Below, piece after piece: positions 1 through 12,100 of a DNA stretch of 64,000 nucleotides (the first letter of the stretch is position 1; each line of letters begins with the position of its first letter). This DNA is from Haliotis asinina (taxonomy: Eukaryota > Mollusca > Gastropoda > Lepetellida > Haliotidae): positions 29,765,118 through 29,829,117 of the forward strand of contig NC_090280.1 in NCBI RefSeq assembly GCF_037392515.1. Reading direction: 5' to 3'. The position numbers and the translations under genes were made by a program. The notes under the pieces were generated by a model that searched no databases, was not told where the DNA came from, and worked only from the letters and a program-made list of their open reading frames with translations.

Positions 1-213
1 ACTAACTGCAAGCCCTTTATCTCACGCATTTAACTCCAGATTAAATTTATATTTTTTTTTTGTTACTTTACAAGATGTTTAGTTTAATCTTGTGCAATTG
101 CATAATCGAATCTGTCTTATTGTTTTTACCTACATCTTACATTTGGTTCGATAACATTGAACCTGTAACAGTAGCAACACTGAACTAAGCACATACCAAC
201 CCTAGACCAACGT

Positions 214-349
214 GTGAGTGACTTTAGTTTTATGCCGCTTTTATCAATATTCCAGCAATATCACTGCATGGTCCACAAGAGATGGGTTCACACATTGTAC
301 CCCTGTAAGGAATCGAACCCGGTTCTTCGACGCTACCCGCTTCCCCACC
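214..349 (-). mobile_element. SINE-1 copy (tRNA-derived), antisense
   Basis: Tail end gtgagtgactttag at the left and B-box complement ggaatcgaacc at 308-318. The A-box side is shortened: the stretch between the B-box and the 5' end is partly deleted. Confidence 0.8.
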
Positions 350-924
350 TACACTGACCCAGTGTATTTGTTGTTGTTATATTGGGTTTTTAAATGCTGT
401 AGCCTGGATAAAATGATTTTAAATGAATGTGTACCAGTTGTTATGGTTATATACCTAAAACGTATCAACATATATTAACTTAAATTACCATACACCAAAT
501 GTTAAAAAATGATTATACGTGTTACACTTTTGCTGAATTTGCAAAATTTGTAAATAGTCACAAGTATGTTTTGTAAGGAGTTGTCGAGCTTTTCGTGAGC
601 GAAGAGCTTCGTATCTTAAGGGATCATGAAATTTACTTCCAAGGGACATGATATGAGTAATTTTTAATCATGTACATTTTCCATAATAACGATATCAGTA
701 TTAGCATTCTAGTGGGAGTGTACATGTGTTTAAATGTAACCCCATTGATTCTCATGCTTGCAATTTGTTTTCATTTATTTTATGATGCACTGAATGAAAT
801 TATGGAATCAGACTATTAATTTTGAAAATTTAGTTAAACTTTCTTTTCACCTTAGCTGATCCTTAGTAAAAATTGAGCCATGATGTTTTTAATAGAACAT
901 GTATTCATCGAAGAAAGTGACTGA

Positions 925-1030
925 TTGGGTGAGTAAGTATAGTTCTTTGCCGCCTTTGTGGCCACCAGAAATGGGTTACACACATTCTACCCATTTGGGG
1001 GATCGAACCCGGGAATTCGGAGATCCCGCC
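925..1030 (-). mobile_element. SINE-1 fragment, antisense
   Basis: Contains the caccagaaatggg block and ggatcgaacccggg B-box complement. The middle (ttccagcaatatcac) and the 5' end are missing. Confidence 0.7.
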
Positions 1031-1244
1031 GCCCTCAGCAATGTTGAGTACTGTTCTCTCTATCTCATTAAATAGCAGGAGGGGTAGTTCGAATTCGACA
1101 TTGGATGCAATGCTCAGCAACTCTAACGTGGATTGCATAAAATGATGAATGTTGCCATCTGAATTAGTCTAATGTGTTGGCTAGCTTGTATTAATTACAA
1201 GGTTTAGCAAAAATTAGGCATTGCAATGGTCAATTTGTTGCACG

Positions 1245-1395
1245 TGATCTCGATCTCAGACTTAGTTGTCCTTGATCTTGATCTCAAATTTAGTTGTCCT
1301 TGATCTTGATCTCAAATTTAGTTGTCCTTGATCTTGATCTCAAATTTAGTTGTCCTTGATCTTGATCTCAAATTTAGTTTTCCTTGATCTCAGAG
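1245..1395. repeat. 28-bp tandem repeat, about 5 copies
   Basis: The unit tagttgtccttgatcttgat plus ctcaaatt recurs at 1263, 1291, 1319, 1347 and 1375, exactly 28 bp apart. It stops where an antisense SINE-1 begins. Confidence 0.9.
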
Positions 1396-1398
1396 CTG

Positions 1399-1532
1399 CT
1401 TCTAGCAGTATTGCAGCAATATCGTCGTGACATACACGAGAAATGGGCTTCATACACTGTACCCATGTGGGGAATCGAACCCGGGTCTTTGTCGAGACGA
1501 GCGAAAGCTTTAACCACAAGGCTACCCCTGCC
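1399..1532 (-). mobile_element. SINE-1 copy, antisense, tail missing
   Basis: Runs from the gcagtattgcagcaatatc block through ggaatcgaacccgggtc (B box) to ccacaaggctacccctgcc (A box side). The terminal gtgagtgag tail is absent where the 28-bp repeat joins. Confidence 0.85.
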
Positions 1533-1587
1533 TTATTAGTAACAGAAACAGACAGACGCAAGGATTTTGATTTGAGTGAAACAGAAT

Positions 1588-1860
1588 GTTGGTTTTTTTT
1601 GTTTTTGTTTTTTTGTTTTTGTTTTTGTTTTTGTTTTTGTTTTTGTTTTTGTTTTTGTTTTTGTTTTTTTTTGTTTTTGGTTTTTGTTTTGTTTTGTTTT
1701 TGTTTTTTGTTGTTTTTTTTTTGTTTTTTGGTTTTTTTTGTTTTTTGTTTTTTTTGGGGGGGGTTTTGGGGGGGTTGGGGGGGTTTTTTGGGGTTGTTTT
1801 TTTTTGTTTTTTTTTTTGTTTTTTTGTTGTTGTTGTCTGGATTTTTTTGTTGTTGTTGAA
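1588..1860. repeat. T/G low-complexity tract, (GTTTTT)n with G-runs
   Basis: Perfect GTTTTT units from about 1602 to 1662, then irregular poly-T broken by G, with four G-runs of 5-7 between 1756 and 1793. The strand is almost free of A and C for about 240 bases. Frames stay open here only because of composition; no gene is called. Confidence 0.9.
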
Positions 1861-3037
1861 TGTGAGTATTAATCTTTACTTGTATTTATGGATTTAGTAA
1901 CAATATATCATACGTTGTGTGTTAATTTCTCTCAAGGGTAATACAGTCTGATGTACGCCACTTTGTATCAGTGTACCCGAGCCGGTAGGCGTCCATCAGG
2001 CGGTATTACCCAAAGAAGAAGCATACAGCGTATTTATCTTACCGCTATATTCAATATACCAAATATCATTTTTTTTTAATTTGAAGATTACTACCGACGT
2101 TGTGTCATGTAAACAAAATGGCGCTTTGTTACTCGACTGGATTTTTAAAATCAGTGAAAACTGAGTGTGTAAAATAAAATAAAATAAGGAGTTCAACGGA
2201 ATAAAACAGCATTTCGAGGTGATTTAAGAAGTAACGCAGTGTAAGATACTTTTTGTCTTTACGTCAACTTTGCTATGCTTTCTGCAAAAACCTTATGAAG
2301 TTAAAACAATGCTTCTGTGACATATATATTCTTATCTTACCTCACGCATAACTGTCGCTGTCTGATTGGATGAGTGCTCCTCTATAATTTTCAATGTATC
2401 CCCTGTACAAGCGAGGTGCATGGCATTACATCCCGCTGCCAATAACAACGCATTCGGTACTTCGTGGTAGTTACTTTTTTATTTCGAATAACATAAAATG
2501 AAGCATGATGCACGGAAATTACCGATGTTTTGCACATGGAAATCGATGGAAGGGAGCTAACACAAAGTATGTTTTTCTTGTGTCGGACGTGTACGATCTG
2601 ACATCCATGCTTCACACAGTTCAAAATTAACATTGACATGTTCGGTAAGATAAATACGTTGTTCACTGGTCCCTCGGTGACCATGGATTGAGGTACCCGC
2701 GATGTTTGTTTAAATTCCCCTCCCCCAATGCCCCTCGTGACCACTTTTAGCTTCATATCGTACATGTGTTTAGTAGTGTATAGTGGACTGGGGTAAAGTG
2801 TTGATCAGCTGGCTGCATAGTATACTCATGGAAACAAATAAGTACACGTGTTCCTTTATTTATTCCCAGAGTGCAATGTATTCCTTGTGACAAAAACGGG
2901 AAAGGAATAAAGGGACCCTGGTTTTCAGTAGATGTAGTACTACTATATCTGGATGCTGGACTCAGCATTCCCTATGTGATGTTGATGAACATATGCGATC
3001 AATAACATGCATCAGTCATCCTATATCTGTGTTTTAG

Positions 3038-3157
3038 ACTGGTTTGAGCACTGCTTGGACCCGTCTCGTCGTTGCGGTCACGGCAATGGAGGCGTAGAAG
3101 AGGCTGTTACGGAGCCTGACAGAAACGAGTCTCTGTCGGATGAAGACCAGGACAAGA
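3038..3157 (+). CDS. RFX4: RFX4 exon: acidic N-terminal segment
   Basis: Acceptor gttttag ends at 3037; the exon opens with two bases of a split codon and then reads [11 protein letters not shown]. It continues through an acidic stretch (DEDQDK). I chose the donor gtcagt at 3158 because only this leaves one base of a codon, as the next exon's two-base start needs. The alternative gtatta at 3162 would shift the frame. An ATG at 3007 is in frame with the exon but lies before the acceptor, so it would serve only an unspliced start. Confidence 0.8.
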
Positions 3158-6100
3158 GTCAGTATTACGTTTTTGAAACAGAACAAAGGTTTTTTTTTCA
3201 AGATAATCCATTGTTATATTTCACCGTCTTCCCACTTTTTAGATAAAAGTATTTTCGTTTTGGTGAGACAAAACCAATCTCAATTTGAAAGATTTAATTC
3301 TTAAGATTTAAACTCAAATGTCACTCCAAATATATCCCCTTCTTCCCTTCATTTCTTAATTTATTTGATTTTAGCTTCCATTTCCATCAAATATATTTGA
3401 AATATTCTCAAAAAGCAACTGCGTTCATATGCATTTTTAGTACATTGTATTCGTGAATGATATTGCAATGGCCTCTGTTCGCGTTGACGAAAATCTTTGT
3501 CAGCTGAAGCCATGACCACTCAGGTCATCCTTAACTGTGTACTACCTTATCATATCTGTAGATGAGATTCTAAGGACTACAGTAAAACTACGAGAGAATA
3601 TCAACACCGCTGTTACTGCATCTTTTGATACAAATATGTGAACGACATCGTTACCTGACTGATATTCTCGTACTGTACCAGGATGAAGTGGCAGTTTTAG
3701 GATCTTTCAGATCTTAAAAACCTCTCATGACGTCTCAGAAAATGCCATGTATATTTAAAAATTATGCACCGTCTTACCTTTTACTAGATTTGTTTTAGTG
3801 CAGGATTGGAATATATGTAGTGAAGCACATAAATGGGTCGATACGGACTTCTTGTTTTGGGGCTTGTTTCAGGGCTGGATATGAGAAACATTTTGTTAAT
3901 GTATGACATATTTTCTTCTATATAGCGGCTATTCCAAAGGCACGTATAGGCTCCAAGCCGCACTCGACACCTCAAACGTTGAAATGGTAAGTGAGAATGT
4001 AAATCCTTGAATATCTGAGTGAGTGCATGAGCTAACATTTACAATGTATCAATAAAATCCTAGACGCAATGAATACATATCAAAGAAAGATGTTAAAATC
4101 ACTACATCAGCACAAAATTAGTGCGTAGCCTTACGCCATAATACACATACGGCTATAAGTCGACATCAACCGAAGGTGAACCCCCATACTAGCGACACTG
4201 AAGTATTTGCACTCTTACTACTTATATGGAATTGACCTGGATTTACACCACCCTCTCAGCAGTATCAACAAAATGATTAAAACTTATATCTATATACCAA
4301 GTGTAACATCTTGGTATGGATATGTATACTATGTGGAATATGTATCACAATACTCACGTGTAGCAACGGTTTGCATTCTACCCTAAACATCCTTTCTTGC
4401 ACAATTTTGAAACAATAAACATGAATGAGTTAAAATAAACTTTTTGCACGCAAGATAAATGTAAGTGTGTTCTGTGTTCACGCTTGTTTAAGAATTTATA
4501 CCGGAACGTCGTTGCGTAATGTAAGTAGTGAAGTGGTCATTCATAAATCATCTTACTTTTCTTTCGTAGACTTCGTTTGTTTACGGATGTCATTATATGT
4601 TCCTCAAGGCTGGAGGAGAACTATGAGATAGCAGATGGGGTGTGCATCCCCCGCTCCACCCTGTACCTCCACTACCTGGACTTCTGTGAGAAGAACGACA
4701 CCCAACCAGTCAACGCCGCCAGCTTTGGGAAGGTATGTCAGCTACCCACTTATCTGTATACAGCGATCCTTGTAAAACGGGAAGTTGGCGTTCTGCAGGG
4801 TGACTGACTGAGTCAGTATGGTTTTATGCTACTTTTAGCAATATCACGACGGGGCACCAGGAATGGACTTCACAGGTTGTACCATGTTGTGGAATCGAAC
4901 CCAAATCTTCGTCGTGACGAGCGAACGCTTTAACCACTAGGTTACCCCACTGCCCCTTGGTCTGTAAAAGCTCATACTTGTGGCAAAGGGATGGAGGAGT
5001 AGCCTAGTGGTTAAAGCCTTCGTTTGTCACACCGAGCATCCGGGTTCGATTCCACCATGTATCATTTTTTTGGTGTCTGTCATGACATTGCTGGAATATT
5101 GCTAACAGCGCAAAGCCATACTCACTCATGTGATGAAATGTACGTCTAATTTGACTAGATTTCCCTCTTACTGAGATGACTGAGGCAACAGGTAATACTA
5201 ATTGTACATTTATGAAGTCTAAGATACACGGTTAACCATCCAGCGACTCTCTGCGCCTAATGTTGCTACGCTTCAAATGATTTGTGACCTAAGTTCTGTG
5301 CATCTGGCCATGCACCGCTCATGCAATTACAAAATGGCTGTGTTGCAGATAATCCGCCAACAGTTTCCTCAGATAACAACAAGGAGACTCGGAACCAGAG
5401 GCCAATCCAAGTAAGTACACACTTTGGAAAATCTGCATAAGTAGTATAGACAATAGGAGCACTGGACCAATAGCATTTCACCCCACTTCTGCTCATACCC
5501 ACACACCAAAACGGATAAATCATCAAACAACAGCTGAGCATTGCCACAATTTGCTAAACTATTATTGTACATAATTTCACGTTTTTAAATATTAGAACAA
5601 TGTTCTTTCAACCCCATTGCTCTCATCCCATTGCTGAAACACAAAAGTGGCCATTTATGTAATTCTTGTTTGCTAAATCAAGTGTCCGAGCCTCCTTCTC
5701 ATTGCGATTTTCTGATATGCACCATTCAAACACCATGCACCTTTTGTGCCAAAACGTAATATGTGTGCATCATAGTTTGGTACTGTTCTGTTATGTGATC
5801 AATGACCAATCGTGTGATAGGATCTAGACCCAGATGCATCTAATGTAGTCAGCGGTCTGTCCAGTTCATGATCAAGTGAGACTAAGCGACCTGGCATGGT
5901 AATCATAGCTGGTCACCCTATATTACCCATTGTGTCATCTTAGAAGAGGTAATGCTGTATATATTAATATGCTAAAAGCGCGTCATTCCCAAGATAACAT
6001 TGTTACACTTAACCACTTTCTAAAAGGCATGTGTACTGCCACTGCCACTGCCACCACTGCTGCTACTACTACTACTCCTACTCCTACCACCACTACTACT

Positions 6101-9100
6101 ACTGCTGCTGCTGCTGTTGCTTCTGCTAGAACAACTACGACTTCTACTACAGTATTATTGTGTCTTTCTTTGTAGGTATCATTACTATGGAATCGGTGTA
6201 CGTGAAAACTCCCAGTACTTCGAGGTCATGTACTCGGCCAAGGCGGCACAGGGGTGAGTAACGTTAGACAGAGCTCACCCTGCTTAGTCAAGTTTCATTC
6301 TTACCACATGTTACCTACTACGGGAACAAACTGCTCCGACCCAATGGGATTGCCATCGCCAGCTATTCACACTTGCTGCCAATTGCCGTTTTGGTTCTTA
6401 TTGTTTCATAGTTAATTGTAAAATAACAACTTAACATTTTTATGCTCTGTCACGGTGAAAAGGAATGGGTTATATAAATACATTGTCAGTGTTTGCTGAG
6501 AGGACGTACTAACCAAGAATATGTCAGTTTTGTGTGAACGTTAATACAATATAATGTGTTTTCGTTTTATCTTGAAACTCTGTAAAAGTAAATACATGTA
6601 CAATGCATGCGATGTAAAAAATATTAAAAAGTAATGATACTTTTCATTTTTTTTGTCTAGAACCGGCGACAACAAGAAGGACGGATCAAAACAGGTAAAA
6701 CATTGCTCGATATATACCTTGTCTGTCTGTTTGATGATGAATAGTACAATGTTACACCATTTAAATCGACTGACGTTGCAGTATTCGTTTGTGGTATTTA
6801 TACCATGTTAACTAACTGACGTTGCATGAAAGGTTGTTACCTTTACGACATGTATACACATATATACTGACATGGTGTTATTCATTTGATATTTCACCTT
6901 GTCTACCTAACTCATAGCAATACATGTATGTGTTTATCTACTAAAGCGTCTCAATGCGTTGTAACACACATATCGTTTCTATCTACTGAAGCGGTCTAAT
7001 GCAGTGTTATACATATATAGTGTCTATCTAGTGATGTGTCTTAATGCACTGTAATACACATATCGTGTCCATTTGGTGATACGTCGTAATGCATTGTCTT
7101 CCACACACTTTGTCTATCTACTGACATGTTAAACTGGATCTTCACAATTCGAAATACAGAAACAATAGCCAAATGTCAGACCTTGTCCTTGTTTTCTTTG
7201 GATGAAATGATTACATATATGTGTAGGTAGGTCTAGGGTTTTTGTATTTCACGACTTTTAAACATATTCATGGAAATTTCCTGAATTTGTAATTTCTAAT
7301 GTTCCGAGCGGATTTTGTAGGAACTAGGCAACTTTATCGCAGAACTAGGCAATGGATATTTTATGAACGCTTCTATGGCCTCGTAATTTGTATTTCTCGA
7401 AACTGAACATTCATTTCTGTGTTTGAAAGTATCAACACAGCCTTGCTCTATATTTTTCTAAACTGCGAAAGGCACTATGTGTTCATAGTGAGTGAATTAA
7501 GATTTTTAAGTAACAATAGCAATATTTCTACCAATATTTCTACTAAAAGCTTTTTAATTCATGATAAATACATTTTGTAAACGAAGGGCAATAAAGCAAA
7601 TAGAAGAATACTAGATGTAAATGAGAAAACATTTTATCTGTTGAGACAATGCAATGTAGAAACATGCTACACTGATCGTAATATCTAACTGTGAAACTAG
7701 TTTACGGTATTATGAGCTTCTTAGGAGACACAACGCCCACTACAGTGGGGTGGACTTATGTTACATGATAACGCTGATCAATTTCTCTGCTTCCACAAGG
7801 TCATTTATAGATGTTTCTGCGAAGGAAATCAATATGTTTACATATACGTGAATACTGAAGCCAATTCATGCGCTATGTATAAATGGTTGATGGTTGAATG
7901 AGTTGTGTCTAGAGTCAGTGGTTGTTGTCTGTATGTGTGGTGTCTACAGTCAATGGTTGCTGTCCGTATGTGTGGTTTCTACAGTCGACGGGATGTCCGT
8001 ATGTGTGGTGTCTACAGACAATGCTTGTCCGTATGTGTGGTGTCTACAGCTAATGGTTGTTGTCCGTATGTGTGGTGTCTACAGTCAGTGGTTGTTGTCT
8101 GTATGTGTGGCGTCTACAGTCCATGGCTGTCGTCTGTATGTGTGGTGTCTACAGGCAATGGTTGTTGTCTCTATGTGTGGTGTCTGCAGTCAATGGTGGT
8201 TTCTGTATGTGTGGTGCCTACAGTCAATGGTTATGTGTAGATGGTGGCGTATTCCCCGAGGTCCAAGCTGGGCACCCTCCTTCCAGACTTCCCAGATATA
8301 AAAGACGTCAAGATTCCACCCAACATCGATGAATCAAAGGTAACGTTAGCCACACACATTTCTAATCTGGCTCATTAATTCATGTGTATTATGTATCGCG
8401 CCATTTTACAAACGCAATCCTATATTTGGCTGTATCGATCTGTACAGACTTCAGTTGTCAAAGAGATACCAGGTACTATATTTCATCAACACAGGTAAAT
8501 CACACTTTTCCAAAACCTTTGATGTTAATCACTTTTATTGTGACGTTAATCATGATGTAACCGACATTTGAGACATGACACTGAATACAACATGAAATGT
8601 AGACAGTTTTGTTTAATTCTTTGTAGACTCTTTCGGGGTACTTATCCGTGTGTATGTTGTAAATATTCCCGCGGCACGCATTCACGCCAGCAAGTATACA
8701 TGTAGCAATCCGTTAAAAGAAACGTTGAACACTATGTTTCAGCTTGTTAACAAGATCTTTGTGCTAAATAAAGTTACATTACAACTTCAGGTATTACTAT
8801 CAAGGAACGCAGAAAGGCTTCTCAAATATCCTTGTGCTGACCAATCGCACGTGACTATTTCTTTACTGTGGTTCCGTCCGAAAAACCCAAATTCAACACT
8901 GTTGTTGCTGATGTTGCTGCTTTTGCAGGTGGTGACGTTCCTGATGATGTACCGGACACACTGTCAGAGAATACTTGACACTGTCATCAGAGCAAACTTC
9001 GAAGAGGTGGGTTTGCGATGACGTCATCAATGCTATTTGTACAATGGCCACCTGGTTCTACAGACATACTAAGTACTGTCTCTAATTGTTGAAAATTTAA

Positions 9101-12100
9101 CATACACTCTATGGCCTAGACTGTTTCGGTGTTGATAAATGGCAACGTGTGATCTGATTGTGATGAAATGGTGTGTCAGTACCATTGCTTGAATACCGTA
9201 CCCACTGAATACAACACTTAAGTCGAGGTCTGTACAATACACAGAACCCACTTGAAGCCAGAGACAAACGGAATATCTTGAGGGAATGAGGGAGTGAGTG
9301 AGGATATTTTAGGTATCTCAAAGTTGCTCGCGTTGTCAGTGGTCACGATAAGCAGGAAGTTGTATAGCTGTGTAATCACCCAAAACTGGAAATATCGAGT
9401 TGCATGAGACAAAGGCCATCTGTTTCTATGACCTCAAATCCAATCAATATCACTACCTTCTTTTCCGTAGCTGTTTAGATACATGTATGCTAGAAACTGT
9501 CTATTACCACTCTGAAAGAGGGGCGGTAGAGTAGCCTAGTGGTTAAAGCGTTCGCTCGTCACGCCAAAGACCCGGGTTCATCTCTCCACGTGGGTACGAT
9601 CCCCTATGTGCGAAGCCCATTTCTGGTATTGTGATGGAAATTGTTCAAAGCGGCATAGAACTAATCTGACTCTGGTGTCAATCACAAGAATATATAATTA
9701 TAAAGCTCGTTATTCTGCACCGTTACATTTTTACATCAAATGTAAGCGAGTGAATCATGTTTAATACCACGTCGTCACTTTTTACCTGTTTGTCAGGAAG
9801 ATCATTGTTTAACGCGGTACAGCTGATATTGAACACCACTAAAATATCGATGACATCAGTAGACGTCAATAAAGATTCTCCCTTTCTGCACATATTGAAC
9901 GTATGCTTCATGCTTCAGGTACAAAGCTTCCTGCTTCACTTCTGGCAGGGGATGCCAGCACACATGGTGCCGATCTTGGACTGTCAGTCTATCGTCATGC
10001 TGGTGGGCGTCTGTGACTCAATCTTGTATAAGGCTATAGCCAGCGTCCTAATGCCCACAGTGCTACAGGCGCTGCCAGACAGGTAAGTCATCGCTGTCTC
10101 ACACTTAACCTCACATCATCGCCCCACTGACTCTGTTTTACTTTAAGATTTATCAGATTGATTGAATTTAGTTTTACGCCTTACTCAACAACATTACAGC
10201 TATATGGTCTGTAACATACTCGCAGACATACATACAGACAATGGACCAGACAATCTAGTTATCAACAACTGAGCATCTATTTACGGGTATGAGATACGAT
10301 GACATGCGTCAACCAAGTCAGCTAGCCTTGACCACCCGATGCCATTTGTAGCCTTAAACGACATGCATGGGTTACTGAAGATCAATTCTTCACGATTCGT
10401 CTTCAGAATACATACACAGCTCTTTAAAATCCCACGTGAGGACTGATATTTGCATAACATGGAACTAATTTGTAAGAAAGATGATTTTGCTGTTCATTAT
10501 ATACTGCCACAGAGGTATATTCATTTAAAAGCCCTGTATCGCTGTAGGGAATATGGGAAAGGGGATCTTTCGAAAAAGAACGGATTTCAGGAAAGTGCTC
10601 TATCATGCAAATCAGTCTACGTAACCTTTGCAGATTGTCTTATGTCCTCACCTAAATTATATATTATTTAAAGAAATGTGTGGTATCTGAATCAAGCTGA
10701 AAATTATTGCTATGCTCTCATAGAAATGTGTCGTTTCACAAATTCTAAGGTGCTTCTAGAAAAACACTTGTTCTAGAAAAACACGTGTTTTCTAGAAAAC
10801 ACTTCTTACATGCTATTGCACATCTTTGTACATCTTGTTCACCTATATGGTAAAGACAACAACACATCACAATGAACTCGGTGCTCTAAAATACAATGTT
10901 GTCGTCTATACCCACTGAATACAACACTTCAGTCGAGGTCTGTACAATACATAGATCCCGCCATGCCATTTAAAACAACGTTATCTTCGGTGACCTTCCA
11001 CCGCAATGCCTCTGTTGATGCCCTTTTCAATACAAAGCGTTTAAGTCATTCCCATTCAATGTCACGCTTGAGTCGCTAAAATTCCAGTGCCAAGCTTTAG
11101 TCGATGGTCCTATGATACGAGACTGATACGTTTAAATCCATACTCTCATATGATATCGGCCGGGAATAATGTACCAAAGTGTATTTAGGCATACATAAAG
11201 GGACTTTCATAGAGTAAGCATGCCTCAATCAGTTCTTCCTACTTGTATTTCAGTTTGACCCAGGTGATTCGGAGGTTTGCCCGCCAGCTAGACGAGTGGC
11301 TCAAACAGGCTCTGGACACACTTCCTGACTGTCTACAAAGAACAAAATTTGACCGTAAGTGTTCCAGCCACATACATCGCTTATACAGTTTATCCATTGA
11401 CTGAGGAATTATTAAGATTCAGGAAATGACTGGGGTGCAGATTACCATATTCCAAAGTCAGTATGACATATGAACAGTCAACATTTAAACTTCTACGCTT
11501 CAATTATTAATATTCCTGATACACCCAGTCTGCCAGGGGCGGCGGGGTAGTCTAGTGGTTAAAGTGTTTGCTCGTCGCGTCGAAGACCCAGGTTTGAGCA
11601 CAATGTGTAGAGCCCATTTCTGTTGTCTTTCTTTCGTGTAATTGCTGGAATATTGCTAAAGTTCACCCACACAGCATGACAACATCATAACCACTGTAAT
11701 ATATGTGTTCAGTGGCGAGGCGGTTTGCCCAGGTGCTACGGCGGCAGACATCCCTGAACCACCTGTGCCAGGCGGCCCGAAGCGTGATTCATAGCTCCGA
11801 CATCACCCTACAGATGCTTGACGACTGGCTCAGTGTCGACCTCAGCAGCATCGTCAAGCAGACTCTGTACACCATGGATCACTACTCTGAGCGGGAACAT
11901 GAAACGATATTCAATTGTAAGTGACTGACTGTATCAGCTGACGATTTTGGCGTTTTGGGGCGGTGGGTGGGTGGGTTGGTAGGTTGGTCTGTGAAACCTA
12001 ATTCTAGAATCCCTCGCCGTGATATTGCTGGAATCTTGCTGAAAACTAAACTCACTACATTCCGAGACACATCAATTCTCGTTATAGCGAAGGGTAATTG

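Larger units (their letters stand above)
1..3037. other. Region upstream of the first recognisable RFX4 exon
   Basis: AT-rich DNA with three antisense SINE-1 copies, a 28-bp tandem repeat and a long T/G tract (all listed separately). The start exon of RFX4 should lie 5' of 3038, but I could not find a convincing short exon with an initiator ATG and a donor of the right phase, so it is either here unrecognised or outside the window. From 1900 to 3037 I see no gene. A segment near 2540-2560 has the short motif gggagctaac, similar to a motif at 41353 and in the 139-bp array at 60.5-61.3 kb. Confidence 0.5.

Noticed and set aside
1443..1897. Phe/Cys/Val-rich ORFs
   Set aside because: Produced by the poly-T/G tract.
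2391..2765. 124-codon minus ORF
   Set aside because: No family likeness, and the region shares a short repeat word with other non-coding parts.
3162..3167. Donor gtatta for the first RFX4 exon
   Set aside because: It would put the next exon out of frame; gtcagt at 3158 keeps the phase.
7894..8332. ORFs with [12 protein letters not shown] repeats
   Set aside because: Produced by the 35-bp array, open in all three frames; only the 8241-8339 part is a real exon.
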